Assembly: GCF_024609785.1 (NCBI RefSeq)
Contig: NZ_JANHJQ010000021.1
Span: 1 to 51,475 of the forward strand
DNA length: 51,475 bases
Direction of reading: 5' to 3'
Source of the DNA: Pseudalkalibacillus decolorationis
Lineage (GTDB): Bacteria; Bacillota; Bacilli; Bacillales; Fictibacillaceae
How positions within the stretch are numbered: position 1 is the first letter of the stretch; every line of letters begins with the position of its first letter. Shown here one piece after another: positions 25,736 through 33,033 of this stretch. Made by a program: the position numbers and the translations under genes. The notes beneath the pieces are model-generated. The model saw only the letters and a program-made list of their open reading frames with translations. It was not told the DNA's origin and made no database searches.

Positions 25736-26719
25736 ATGGATACCGGTACACATATAGTTATGGGTATTGCACTGGGCGGACTCGCCACCATTGATCCTGT
25801 ACTTGCACAGGATTCAGTTACAACTCAAGCTGTTTTAGTCGGGACGATCATAGGGTCAAACGCCCCAGACTTTGATACGATACTTAAATTAAGAAACAAT
25901 GCTGTATATATTCGTAACCACCGCGGCATCACTCATTCAATACCAGCTGTAATTTTATGGCCATTTTTGATTGCTGGCGTTCTCGGAATGATTTTTCCTG
26001 GGGCAGACTTACTACATGTGTGGTTATGGACGTTTTTATCTGTCTTTTTACACGTATTTGTTGACATATTTAATGCGTATGGAACACAAGCACTTCATCC
26101 TTTTAAGAGGAAATGGGTTGCACTCGGGATGATTAATATATTCGATCCGTTTATTTTCTTTGCTCATATTTTCGGGTTTGTACTATGGTTCATAGGCTAC
26201 GACCCCGGGTACACATTCCTGTCAATATACGGTATATTGATTGGTTATTATATATGGCGATACTTTTCAAAACAACATACGATACACATGATAAAAAAGG
26301 AAATTCCAAATGCTGAAAATGTGATTGTTTGTCCCACAATGCGCTGGAGTCAAAAGCATGTGGCAGTCATGAGCGAAAAGGAGTTTCATGTCGTGGAAGT
26401 GAAGGGCGATGAATTGACAGTACATGACGTTTATGATCGTATTCCTGTTCCTGACGATCCAATTATTAACGCAGCTAAAAAGGATTCCAACCTTGCAGCA
26501 TTCCTATCCTTTTCGCCAGTTTATCGGTGGGAAGTTGAGGAGTTTGAAGACGGATATGAAGTTCGATTCATCGATTTAAGATACCGCTCAAAGGGACACT
26601 ATCCATTCGTTGCAGTTGTCCGGCTAGATAAGGGATTAAGGAACCTAAGCTCCTTTACCGGTTGGGTTTATAGTGAAAAAACACTTAAACGGAAGCTTGA
26701 GCTTGTGACATCGAATTAA
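25736..26719 (+). CDS. yfhP: YfhP, membrane-bound metal-dependent hydrolase (YdjM/LexA-binding family)
   Basis: 327 aa. The N-terminal half is a membrane domain with conserved putative metal ligands: MDTGTHIVMG (Asp, His), SNAPDFDTI, and NHRGITHSIP. About five membrane segments extend to residue 180; the C-terminal 140 residues are soluble. AAGGAGG lies 11 nt before the start. The family is annotated as inner-membrane metal-dependent hydrolase, but its substrate is not known. The yfhP-mutY pair is divergent as in B. subtilis. Confidence 0.9.
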   Translation: MDTGTHIVMGIALGGLATIDPVLAQDSVTTQAVLVGTIIGSNAPDFDTILKLRNNAVYIRNHRGITHSIPAVILWPFLIAGVLGMIFPGADLLHVWLWTFLSVFLHVFVDIFNAYGTQALHPFKRKWVALGMINIFDPFIFFAHIFGFVLWFIGYDPGYTFLSIYGILIGYYIWRYFSKQHTIHMIKKEIPNAENVIVCPTMRWSQKHVAVMSEKEFHVVEVKGDELTVHDVYDRIPVPDDPIINAAKKDSNLAAFLSFSPVYRWEVEEFEDGYEVRFIDLRYRSKGHYPFVAVVRLDKGLRNLSSFTGWVYSEKTLKRKLELVTSN

Positions 26720-26756
26720 CTAATGAAAAAATGAAACCTATGTCAATAATTCACAA

Positions 26757-26786
26757 ACATATCCGATGTACTTTCACATCATACTA
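26757..26786 (+). promoter_or_regulatory. Candidate sigma-G promoter for sspK
   Basis: ACATA (26757-26761), 18-nt spacer, CATACTA (26780-26786). The -10 matches the sigma-G CATNHTA consensus fully; the -35 lacks the leading G. The location 30 bp before a spore-protein gene supports it. Confidence 0.45.
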
Positions 26787-26816
26787 AGGGTACCGATTAG
26801 AAGGGAGATGTTACGA

Positions 26817-26960
26817 ATGCGTAATAAAGCAAAAAACTTTCCTAATCGGATTTCCCCATCGGGCGAACCCCGAGCTAAAGAAGAATATGCGTCTAAACGA
26901 GCCAATGGAACGACACAAACTCATCCTGATGAACGGATGAGACGTTCCAATCAAAACTGA
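26817..26960 (+). CDS. sspK: Small acid-soluble spore protein K
   Basis: 47 aa from ATG 26817 ([12 protein letters not shown]), with GAAGGGAG 7 nt upstream. It carries the SspK signature [17 protein letters not shown] followed by HPDERMRR. It is a minor spore-core protein made late in the forespore. It falls in the yfh block between yfhP and yfhH, consistent with the known position. Confidence 0.93.
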   Translation: MRNKAKNFPNRISPSGEPRAKEEYASKRANGTTQTHPDERMRRSNQN

Positions 26961-26992
26961 TCCGGATGATACTTTGTCAGGAGTTGTCTACT

Positions 26993-27151
26993 ATGGAAAA
27001 AGGGAATCAAAACCGTCTATTTCCGATGTATGAAGATCCTTTCCAATCACCACGTGCAAACCCGAAGCACTCCTACCAACAGGTAAACGGAGAAACGCAA
27101 CGGAGTTTACACAATCACGTTTTGAAAGTTGAAACACGTAAACGCTCTTAG
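26993..27151 (+). CDS. YpzG-like small protein
   Basis: 52 aa from ATG 26993, with AGGAG 9 nt upstream. It contains DPFQSPRANPKHSYQQVNGETQ, the core of the YpzG family (PRANPKH, QVNGETQ), and ends TRKRS. The role is unknown. It follows sspK by 32 bp and shares its terminator, so it may be cotranscribed in the forespore. Confidence 0.82.
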   Translation: MEKGNQNRLFPMYEDPFQSPRANPKHSYQQVNGETQRSLHNHVLKVETRKRS

Positions 27152-27175
27152 CTCATATTATTTTGCAACAAACAA

Positions 27176-27250
27176 GGCTGACTCTACCAATAGGATGTGT
27201 AATGGCTATGCCCATGTCTCACATTTTAGGTAGAGTCAGTCCTTTTTTTT
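27176..27250 (+). terminator. Terminator of the sspK-ypzG-like unit
   Basis: GGCTGACTCTACC (27176-27188) pairs with GGTAGAGTCAGTCC (27229-27242), then T8. The 40-nt loop region contains a smaller ATGG/CCAT hairpin. Confidence 0.85.
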
Positions 27251-27251
27251 A

Positions 27252-27563
27252 CTATTTTGAACGAAGCATTGAAATAGGAAATGCTTCTAGCTCATTCTCT
27301 CCACTTCTATATCCCCAAGCGAAAACTCCATTCATGTAATCAATGGTGAAATCACGGCCAGGATCGTTGATAAGCTCATAAACCTCACCTGGCTTATAAT
27401 GGGATGGGTCTAGTAAATAACAGCGAGCCATCGCTATTTTCCGCTCAAGAACAGCCAACTCATTTACAATTCCAAGCTGTTCTGATTTCCTCGCTTTTTC
27501 AGTAAGCGAACTAATTTCCTCATGTAATTCATGCTCACTCATATCACTATATCGTTTTTCCAT
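27252..27563 (-). CDS. yfhH: YfhH, DUF1811 family protein
   Basis: 103 aa. The N-terminal coiled-coil-like helix (HELHEEISSLTEKARKSEQL) is followed by a small beta domain (YKPGEVYELINDPGRDFTID ... GVFAWGYR). GGAGG lies 9 nt before the ATG. In B. subtilis yfhH follows recX; here an SDR gene and three A repeats separate the two. The function is unknown. Confidence 0.9.
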   Translation of the reverse strand: MEKRYSDMSEHELHEEISSLTEKARKSEQLGIVNELAVLERKIAMARCYLLDPSHYKPGEVYELINDPGRDFTIDYMNGVFAWGYRSGENELEAFPISMLRSK

Positions 27564-27621
27564 TAATTAAAACCTCCAAATTCTCTTTAATTATAGAGGA
27601 ATAAACATTTCTATGCCATAT

Positions 27622-27975
27622 GAAAAGCAGAAGCGCCCTGGTTAGCCACGAAGGTCACTGAAAGGCCACTGAGGAGGCTGTCGCCGCCGGAAGGGGACGA
27701 AGTGATCCAAGTGGTTGGGCGCTGGAGCTAGACATCATGGAAAAGCGGAAGCGCCCTGCTTAGCCACGAAGGTCACTGGAAGGCCACTGAGGAGGCTGTC
27801 GCCGCCGGAAGGGGACTGAAGTGATCCAAGTGGTTGGGCGCTGGAGCTAGACATCATGGAAAAGCGGAAGCGCCCTGCTTAGCCACGAAGGTCACTGGAA
27901 GGCCACTGAGGAGGCTGTCGCCGCCGGAAGGGGACTGAAGTGATCCAAGTGGTTGGGCGCTGGAGCTAGACATCG
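27622..27975 (+). repeat. Repeat A, copies 5a-5c: direct tandem array of three units
   Basis: Three head-to-tail type-II A units start at 27622, 27740 and 27859 (118 and 119 bp apart). Each runs GAAAAGCGGAAGCGCCCTG ... GGTTGGGCGCTGGAGCTAGA and CATCATG. Units two and three are nearly identical; unit one differs at a few positions. The tail TTTTTATACTTACTTA appears only after the last unit, followed by a fragment (AAAAGAAAAGCGCATGC) near 28010. The region 27564-28171 has no other feature. Confidence 0.9.
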
Positions 27976-28171
27976 CATCGATAAAGCAAATTTTTATACT
28001 TACTTAAAAGAAAAGCGCATGCAACCGTTTAATGTATGACAGCGCAACTGGTTAATTGTCGAGGCTTTAGGTAAATGAAGAGATATGCTAGCATTATGAT
28101 ACGTGTAGAAAAACAGATTCGAATTTTTTTACCGTTAACATCTAATGAATAGAATATTTGGAGTGATTACA

Positions 28172-28843
28172 ATGAAAAATGTCATCATTACAGGTGCTGG
28201 AACGGGACTAGGTCGAAGCCTTGCCATCCAGCATGGAATGAGGGGCTACCATATCTATCTTATCGGCCGAAGGGTTGAACCATTGAATATCGTAAAAAAT
28301 GAAGTGGAAAACTCGGGAGGTAGCGCAACACCGGTTGTTTGTGACATAACGAATAGTGAAGAGGTACAAGAAACGATCCAGGTACTATTAAATGAAAAGC
28401 GTATCGATCTCCTCATCAACAATGCTGGTACCGGTTGTTTTGGCCCGCTTAATACTTACTCCGATGGGGAAATCGATCAGGTTTTAGCTACAAATGTTAA
28501 AGGAACGATCAACCTGACCAAAAAGGTACTCCCTTCGCTTATTGAGCAAGGTCAAGGACAGGTAATGAACATCATCTCCACTGCCGGACTTCGTGGTAAG
28601 AAAAATGAATCGGTTTATGTTGCAAGCAAATATGCTGTACGAGGTTTTACAGAAAGCTTAATTAAAGAACTAGAAGGTACGTCAATACGAATTACTGCCG
28701 TATATATGGGTGGAATGAACACCCCATTTTGGGATGAAACGGAACATGTTAAGGACCCTTCCCGTTTGAAAAGCTCGGATCATGTGGCGGAGCTAATTGT
28801 TGAACAGAATAATGGACAAGCCGAAATATTTATTGATCGTTAA
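28172..28843 (+). CDS. Short-chain dehydrogenase/reductase
   Basis: 223 aa from ATG 28172, with GGAG 8 nt upstream; the frame extends to 28145 without a site. The cofactor motif is TGAGTGLG (TGXXXGXG), the NNAG motif is present (INNAGTG), and the catalytic set is seen as Ser in IISTAG and YVASKYAV (YxxxK). It is an NAD(P)-dependent oxidoreductase of unknown substrate. It is convergent with recX, overlapping its 3' end by 14 bp. It replaces nothing obvious in the B. subtilis order and is not FabL by position. Confidence 0.88.
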   Translation: MKNVIITGAGTGLGRSLAIQHGMRGYHIYLIGRRVEPLNIVKNEVENSGGSATPVVCDITNSEEVQETIQVLLNEKRIDLLINNAGTGCFGPLNTYSDGEIDQVLATNVKGTINLTKKVLPSLIEQGQGQVMNIISTAGLRGKKNESVYVASKYAVRGFTESLIKELEGTSIRITAVYMGGMNTPFWDETEHVKDPSRLKSSDHVAELIVEQNNGQAEIFIDR

Positions 28844-29642
28844 GTTCGTTGTTATTTAGCCATTCATCGATTAACTCTAATGGAAATCCCTTTCTGTACA
28901 AATACTGTTTCATTTTTTGTTTGTATTCTCGACCAGAGAATTTGCTATACTTCCGATTGGCTTTTTGAGCTTGTATATCCAATGCCTCCCTTTCTTCATC
29001 TTCATTTTTTTCAAGGGAGGCTTTTTCTAATGCTTGTTCAATAATGTTCCATGCAAAGCCTTTTTGTTGTAAAATTTGCCCGACCTTTTGTTTCACAGCT
29101 ACCTCACTCAGTTTCTGGCTCTGTTTTGCTTTTTTGATGGCAAGCTTTGTCGCTGATTCAATTTGCTCCTCTTGAGGATAAACAGGAATTGCCTCTTCAA
29201 TGATCGTTTGTGGTACACCCTTTAATTTCAATTCCTGTACAAGAGCTTTTGGACCTTTTTGGGACGTGGCAACTTTACTACGTATAAACATTTTTGCAAA
29301 TTCAAGATCGTCTATGTAATTGAATCCTTGCAGTCGTTCCATAATTGCTTCAATTGCCACTGCGGGGACTTCCTTCTTTTTTAAATAATCAACAATCTCC
29401 TTATAGGACCTCATCCTGTACGATAAATAATTCACAGCTAGGTTAAAGCCTTTTCGGACCTCATCTTCTGCCTCCAATTCGGAAACATCCTTCGCCGTAA
29501 GCTCCATCCCTTTTTGGATACCTGATTTAATATAAACATCTTCATCAATCGCAAATCCGAATTCCTCACCATTTCCACGATCGACAAAAACATTATATCG
29601 ACTTTTGTTCTTCTTCTGAACCGTGATCTTCGTAATTTTCAT
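28830..29642 (-). CDS. recX: RecX, regulatory protein of RecA
   Basis: 270 aa, the long Bacillus form. Three or more three-helix RecX repeats are visible: AVNYLSYRMRSYKEIVDYLKKK, FNYIDDLEFAKMFIRSKVATSQKGPKALVQELKLKGV and the C-terminal YRKGFPLELIDEWL. It modulates RecA filaments. I chose the ATG at 29642 (MKITKIT), with GAGGTG 6 nt upstream. It is divergent from yfhF as in B. subtilis. Confidence 0.94.
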   Translation of the reverse strand: MKITKITVQKKNKSRYNVFVDRGNGEEFGFAIDEDVYIKSGIQKGMELTAKDVSELEAEDEVRKGFNLAVNYLSYRMRSYKEIVDYLKKKEVPAVAIEAIMERLQGFNYIDDLEFAKMFIRSKVATSQKGPKALVQELKLKGVPQTIIEEAIPVYPQEEQIESATKLAIKKAKQSQKLSEVAVKQKVGQILQQKGFAWNIIEQALEKASLEKNEDEEREALDIQAQKANRKYSKFSGREYKQKMKQYLYRKGFPLELIDEWLNNNELNDQ

Positions 29643-29808
29643 TATGAACACCTCTTCCCCAGTTTAGCATACCTTCTGAGCTTACTTTGAATATTTAAAA
29701 AGCTGATCCAAACCACAAAGCCGAACTTTTCAATCTGGATATTAAAGGGAAAAGGGATTGTAGAGCGAATACAAAAATAAGCATAGCAAGTACAGGGAGG
29801 AAACAAAC

Positions 29809-30711
29809 ATGAATATCGCCATTTCTGGAGGTACGGGATTTGTCGGCCAAGCATTAACCTACCACCTTACCAGTCAGGGACATAAAGTATATATCTTAAC
29901 CCGAAATCCTATTGGAAAACCCGAAATAAATAACGTAACCTATATAAAATGGCTAACGGATGATAGTGATCCAGTCTCTGACCTGCCTCAAATGACTGCT
30001 CTCATTAATTTAGCTGGCGAAACGATTAACGGCCGCTGGACTGAAGCAAAAAAGGAAAAGATCCTCGCAAGCAGAATAAGTGCAACTCAGGAAATTTTTA
30101 GAATAATTAAAGCTCAGCGAAACAAGCCGTCTGTATTAGTAAATGCTTCGGCTATCGGTTACTATGGAACATCCCAAACAAAAACGTTCGATGAATCAGT
30201 CACAGAACCAGGCGACGACTTCCTAGCCCATGTTACTAGCAAATGGGAAAGGGAAGCAGCTGAATCGACTGAGCTTGGAGTTCGAGTTGTATATACTCGA
30301 TTTGGTTTAATACTTGACCGCGATGAGGGCGCGTTGCCCAAAATGGTTTTGCCTTACAAACTTTTTGCCGGCGGGCCTATCGGTTCAGGTGAGCAATGGT
30401 ACTCATGGATTCATATAAATGATATTGTCGGATTAATTGAATTCGCAATAAAGAATGATTTTATAAAAGGACCATTAAATGCCACTTCTCCTCACCCAGT
30501 GCAAATGAATGATTTCGGAAAAATACTCGGACGAACGTTACACCGACCCCATTGGTTCCCTACGCCAGATTTTTTGATGAGAGGTGCTCTTGGTGAAGTG
30601 AGTACGTTAATATTAGATGGTCAAAAGGTTTATCCACAAAAAGCACTAGACTATGAATACAAATTTCAATATCCCACCCTTACATCTGCCTTAAATGCAA
30701 TTTATAATTAG
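29809..30711 (+). CDS. yfhF: YfhF, TIGR01777-type epimerase (SDR extended family)
   Basis: 300 aa. The nucleotide-binding motif ISGGTGFVGQAL is at the N-terminus, the sequence NASAIGYYGTSQ holds the YxxxK-equivalent region, and a C-terminal DUF1731-like helical segment carries PHWFPTPDFLMRGALGE. The substrate is unknown; relatives in other bacteria are linked to cell division (SulA-named homologues) without proven chemistry. GGGAGG lies 8 nt upstream. A half copy of repeat B follows the stop directly. Confidence 0.92.
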   Translation: MNIAISGGTGFVGQALTYHLTSQGHKVYILTRNPIGKPEINNVTYIKWLTDDSDPVSDLPQMTALINLAGETINGRWTEAKKEKILASRISATQEIFRIIKAQRNKPSVLVNASAIGYYGTSQTKTFDESVTEPGDDFLAHVTSKWEREAAESTELGVRVVYTRFGLILDRDEGALPKMVLPYKLFAGGPIGSGEQWYSWIHINDIVGLIEFAIKNDFIKGPLNATSPHPVQMNDFGKILGRTLHRPHWFPTPDFLMRGALGEVSTLILDGQKVYPQKALDYEYKFQYPTLTSALNAIYN

Positions 30712-30713
30712 AG

Positions 30714-30749
30714 GTACTATAGAACGTATTTTTATACTTTCTTAACATG
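30714..30749 (+). repeat. Repeat B, copy 4 (right half only)
   Basis: TACTATAGAACGTATTTTTA followed by TACTTTCTTAACATG equals the 3' half of B. It starts 2-3 bp after the yfhF stop codon. Confidence 0.65.
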
Positions 30750-30799
30750 CTAAAAAAGTATGTTTTCTTTTTGAAAAAAATCGATTATGATTAGCTTAT

Positions 30800-30902
30800 A
30801 AAATTCGTTCAAAAAGTCGACGAGGAACAACATCGGCTCAAATGTCACATTCTGACATAGCCGACTTATACACATACCGTTTCGCTGGTCACTTTTTGAA
30901 AA
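30800..30902. repeat. Repeat C-like element, copy with different interior
   Basis: The termini are GTTCAAAAAGTCGACGAGG and GGTCACTTTTTGAA. The interior contains a GCCGA-type inverted repeat (CATCGGCTCAAATGTCAC with GACATAGCCGAC). The ends match family C but the interior does not match copies 2-4, so it is a second subfamily. Confidence 0.6.
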
Positions 30903-30937
30903 TCCCTATTTAAAATTCAATAAATTGCTAGGGAAGG

Positions 30938-31040
30938 CAATTGGTGCGCCACCAGTACATCTGGTCTTAGTGGGTTCGATTCCCACCCCGAATTAGAACT
31001 TTTAATTCGAGGGTGGAATAGATCTACCCTCTAGGAAAGG
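30938..31040 (+). other. Structured leader before GNAT gene with tRNA T-arm-like hairpin
   Basis: Successive hairpins share bases and exclude each other: TGGTG-CGC-CACCA; ACCAG-TACAT-CTGGT; GTGGG-TTCGATT-CCCAC (30970-30986, exactly a tRNA T-arm); CCACCCCGAATTA with TAATTCGAGGGTGG (30983-31017, one bulge); and GAGGGTGG-AATAGAT-CTACCCTC (31009-31031). The last lies directly before the AGGAAAGG ribosome site. No 5' acceptor complement of a tRNA is present, so it is not an intact tRNA. Confidence 0.5.
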
Positions 31041-31049
31041 ATGTTGAGC

Positions 31050-31601
31050 GTGTTAAAGAAGCGTGATCTTTCTGAGTGTCATGTTCTGTTCGACTTAATG
31101 GTGGATCCGGAGGTCTTCCCTTTTGTACGCCAAAAGGCAAGCTCTCTAGAGGAATTTATGTTTTTAACAAAGCAAACAATTGAAGCAGAAGACCGTGGCG
31201 AAATCATTTCAAGAACAATTTTAGATGAATGGCAAAATCCAATTGGGACGAATAATCTTTTTGATGTTCAGGATCAGTGCGGCTTTTTAGGAACTTGGCT
31301 CGGAAAACCTTATCATGGAAAAGGCTACAATCAGCCTGCTAAAGAGGATTTCTTCCACGAACTCTTTTTCGAAAAAGGAATACAAACCATTTTTATGCGT
31401 ATTCGCAAAACAAATCTTCGCTCTCAGCGTGCGGCTCAAAAGATTCAATACATTTCGATCGCTAATGAAGCGAGACCAGATATTTATCAACAACTAAATA
31501 ACACTGAGGAAATTTATGATTTGTTCCAGATCGAGCGTGACACGTATCATCTATACACATTACGCGAAGCCGCCACAGAAGAGATTATTCGCGAAGCTTA
31601 A
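31050..31601 (+). CDS. GNAT-family N-acetyltransferase
   Basis: 183 aa if started at GTG 31050, 9 nt after AGGAAAGG; the ATG at 31041 directly abuts that site. It has the GNAT acetyl-CoA loop region GKPYHGKGYNQPAKEDFF and the following FMRIRKTNLRSQRAAQKI, similar to RimJ/RimL-type enzymes. The acceptor substrate is unknown. It sits between yfhF and yfhD, where B. subtilis has yfhE. The upstream structured leader suggests regulated expression. Confidence 0.82.
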   Translation: MLKKRDLSECHVLFDLMVDPEVFPFVRQKASSLEEFMFLTKQTIEAEDRGEIISRTILDEWQNPIGTNNLFDVQDQCGFLGTWLGKPYHGKGYNQPAKEDFFHELFFEKGIQTIFMRIRKTNLRSQRAAQKIQYISIANEARPDIYQQLNNTEEIYDLFQIERDTYHLYTLREAATEEIIREA

Positions 31602-31751
31602 TACATTGAAGGGTGTTGGGGTGACTCATTCTCTCGGTTTGACAGAACATTTAGCAACAAGTAGGTTTGTTGCGACCAAATGTGGTGTCGGAGGTGCCTG
31701 ACTCCGTACTCCCTTCTTTATGGAGTTTTTAGCATAGCTTTACGGTAAATG

Positions 31752-31825
31752 TGGTCCCGAGTTCACTAAATTCGGGACCTTATTACTATGCGTGGTCGAT
31801 ATAATGATCTGTGATCGATATAATG
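31752..31825. repeat. Hairpin plus repeat G, copy 2
   Basis: GGTCCCGA (31752-31759) pairs with TCGGGACC (31772-31779). Then GCGTGGTCGATATAATG and CTGTGATCGATATAATG follow, matching the units at 13449-13526 together with the TTACTAT lead. The remainder of 31602-31952 contains a GGTGTCGGAGGTGCCTGACT stretch with a short GGAG-TTTTT hairpin and no gene. Confidence 0.6.
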
Positions 31826-31952
31826 TTTGTGGAAAGCCCTAACCACATATTCACACCATTTCCCATTCTTTCCTCTTATAGTTCCGGCGTTTATGTACAT
31901 CATAATAAGCGAGAGGTCATCCTCTCACCAAGCGTCTAAGGAGGGTTTACTC

Positions 31953-32111
31953 ATGGGAAAAGATAAACGTGCTCGTGAAAACGCACAAAACAAGCAAAAC
32001 ATGGCTCCTCAGAACGGCCGTGATGTGGAATTTTCCCGAGAACTTGCTGACTCAAACGATCTGCAAGCTCAAGAAAGAGCCGCTGCGGCAAATCGTCGAG
32101 AAAGAAAGTAA
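31953..32111 (+). CDS. yfhD: YfhD family small protein
   Basis: 52 aa from ATG 31953 (MGKDKRARENAQNKQNM), with AAGGAGGG 9 nt upstream. It is highly charged, with the family motif GRDVEFSRELADSNDLQAQER and the ending RRERK. The longer frame from 31827 is not supported. It is conserved in Bacillus beside yfhE/yfhF; the function is unknown, but a spore-associated role is often suspected because of composition. Confidence 0.9.
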   Translation: MGKDKRARENAQNKQNMAPQNGRDVEFSRELADSNDLQAQERAAAANRRERK

Positions 32112-32135
32112 CAACCTCTGTTAAGACTGAACGAA

Positions 32136-32168
32136 GAGACTTGTCCCTTCCCCGGCAAGTCTCTTTTA
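32136..32168 (+). terminator. Terminator of yfhD
   Basis: GAGACTTG (32136-32143) pairs with CAAGTCTC (32156-32163), followed by TTTTAAT. Confidence 0.8.
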
Positions 32169-32171
32169 ATT

Positions 32172-32317
32172 TGTGGAAAACTTCATACGTTGTGTATAAC
32201 TTTATCCACAAACGGTGATTAATGTGCATAACTATGTTGAAACACAGTTATGTAAATGTGTATAACTATCTCCAATTGTGGACTTATTAACAAATTCTGT
32301 GGATGAACTGGGGATAA
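32172..32317. other. Cluster of DnaA boxes
   Basis: Four exact matches to TTATNCACA occur: TGTGTATAA (32191-32199), TTATCCACA (32202-32210), TGTGCATAA (32223-32231) and TGTGTATAA (32257-32265). Three one-mismatch copies add to them: TGTGGAAAA (32172), TGTGGATGA (32298) and TGGGGATAA (32309). The stretch is AT-rich and contains no gene. No dnaA, dnaN or other replication gene is nearby, so this looks like an extra-oriC DnaA-binding cluster rather than the origin. Confidence 0.8.
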
Positions 32318-32342
32318 ACTATAACTCAATGTTTTAACTGAT

Positions 32343-32433
32343 AAAGAAAACTTGGTAATGCCAAGCCTTTGGCGCCGGCTGAGCCTTAGTTGCGCTTATA
32401 CTATAGAAAGTATTTTTATACTTTCTTAACGTG
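32343..32433 (+). repeat. Repeat B, copy 5
   Basis: AAAGAAAACTTGGTAATGCC at the left and GTATTTTTATACTTTCTTAA with CGTG at the right; the GAAAGTAT/ATACTTTC hairpin is intact. It is wedged between the DnaA-box cluster and the terminator of the carnitine operon. Confidence 0.8.
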
Positions 32434-32434
32434 C

Positions 32435-32480
32435 AAAAACCCCTCGAAACACTTCTTCTATTTGAAGAGTCCGAAGGGTC
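32435..32480 (-). terminator. Terminator of the carnitine catabolic operon
   Basis: Minus strand: ACCCTTCG (32472-32479) pairs with CGAGGGGT, with an inner CTTC/GAAG stem, followed by T5. It lies about 40 bp after the thioesterase stop codon. Confidence 0.75.
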
Positions 32481-32517
32481 ATTCTTATTTATACTTTTTT
32501 AAACATTTAGGTTTGAA

Positions 32518-32997
32518 TCATCGTTTACGGCGTATCCCAATCTTTCTGCCCGCTTGATCGGGAATCGGCACTCCCTCATTTGCTTTAGCCAATTCCGAGA
32601 CCTTCTCTTCAATAGCTTCGGGAAATGGAGCAGGCCGTCCTTCTTTCATATCCATTCCCATCAGCATTTGTTCACTAGTTGCTAGAGATTCTCCTTCGTT
32701 GTTCTCCATGACAAAAAATAAATGCAATCGTTTTGAATCGTGATCCAGCAGTTGCACTTGTATCCGAATAAGTTGATCTTCATGAGCTTCAGCCAGATAA
32801 CACAAATGTGTCTCAAGCGTGTACATAGAATATTGATAATGATTGCGGTAAGCCTCATCGATACCAATATCCTCTATTAAACGATCTACAGCCATACTAA
32901 ATACACGTGCATACTCAGCATCGTTCATATGACCATTATAATCAACCCATTCCGAACGGACACGGCCTTCTAACAGTGGTTTTCCAGTGTGATTCAT
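32518..32997 (-). CDS. Hot-dog thioesterase, probable betainyl-CoA thioesterase
   Basis: 159 aa. It has the 4-hydroxybenzoyl-CoA thioesterase type motif VDYNGHMNDAEYARVF (residues about 17-32), with Asp and His in active-site position. In characterised carnitine pathways (CdhB in Pseudomonas, or the C-terminal part of some LcdH fusions) this enzyme releases glycine betaine from betainyl-CoA. Specificity here is inferred from the operon with lcdH and BKACE genes. AAAAGGAG lies 7 nt before the ATG. It is the last gene of the minus-strand operon. Confidence 0.85.
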   Translation of the reverse strand: MNHTGKPLLEGRVRSEWVDYNGHMNDAEYARVFSMAVDRLIEDIGIDEAYRNHYQYSMYTLETHLCYLAEAHEDQLIRIQVQLLDHDSKRLHLFFVMENNEGESLATSEQMLMGMDMKEGRPAPFPEAIEEKVSELAKANEGVPIPDQAGRKIGIRRKR

Positions 32998-33033
32998 GTC
33001 TGGTTCTCCTTTTTATTGTTGATTACCTATTTT

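Noticed and set aside
27622-27975. Tandem repeat considered as a CRISPR array
   Set aside because: Units are 118-119 bp and directly adjacent with no unique spacers; no cas gene is nearby.
30938-31000. tRNA gene
   Set aside because: Only the T-arm fits; there is no 5' acceptor complement, no 7-nt anticodon loop and no CCA-adjacent pairing.
31009-31049. T-box riboswitch (AGGGTGG-like sequence)
   Set aside because: The GAGGGTGG segment is not followed by the ACCGCG core, and there is no specifier stem or terminator alternative.
32172-32317. Chromosomal replication origin
   Set aside because: DnaA boxes are dense, but there is no dnaA, dnaN, rpmH or obvious unwinding element with DnaA-trio repeats, and the gene order is that of the yfh region, far from oriC in B. 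subtilis.
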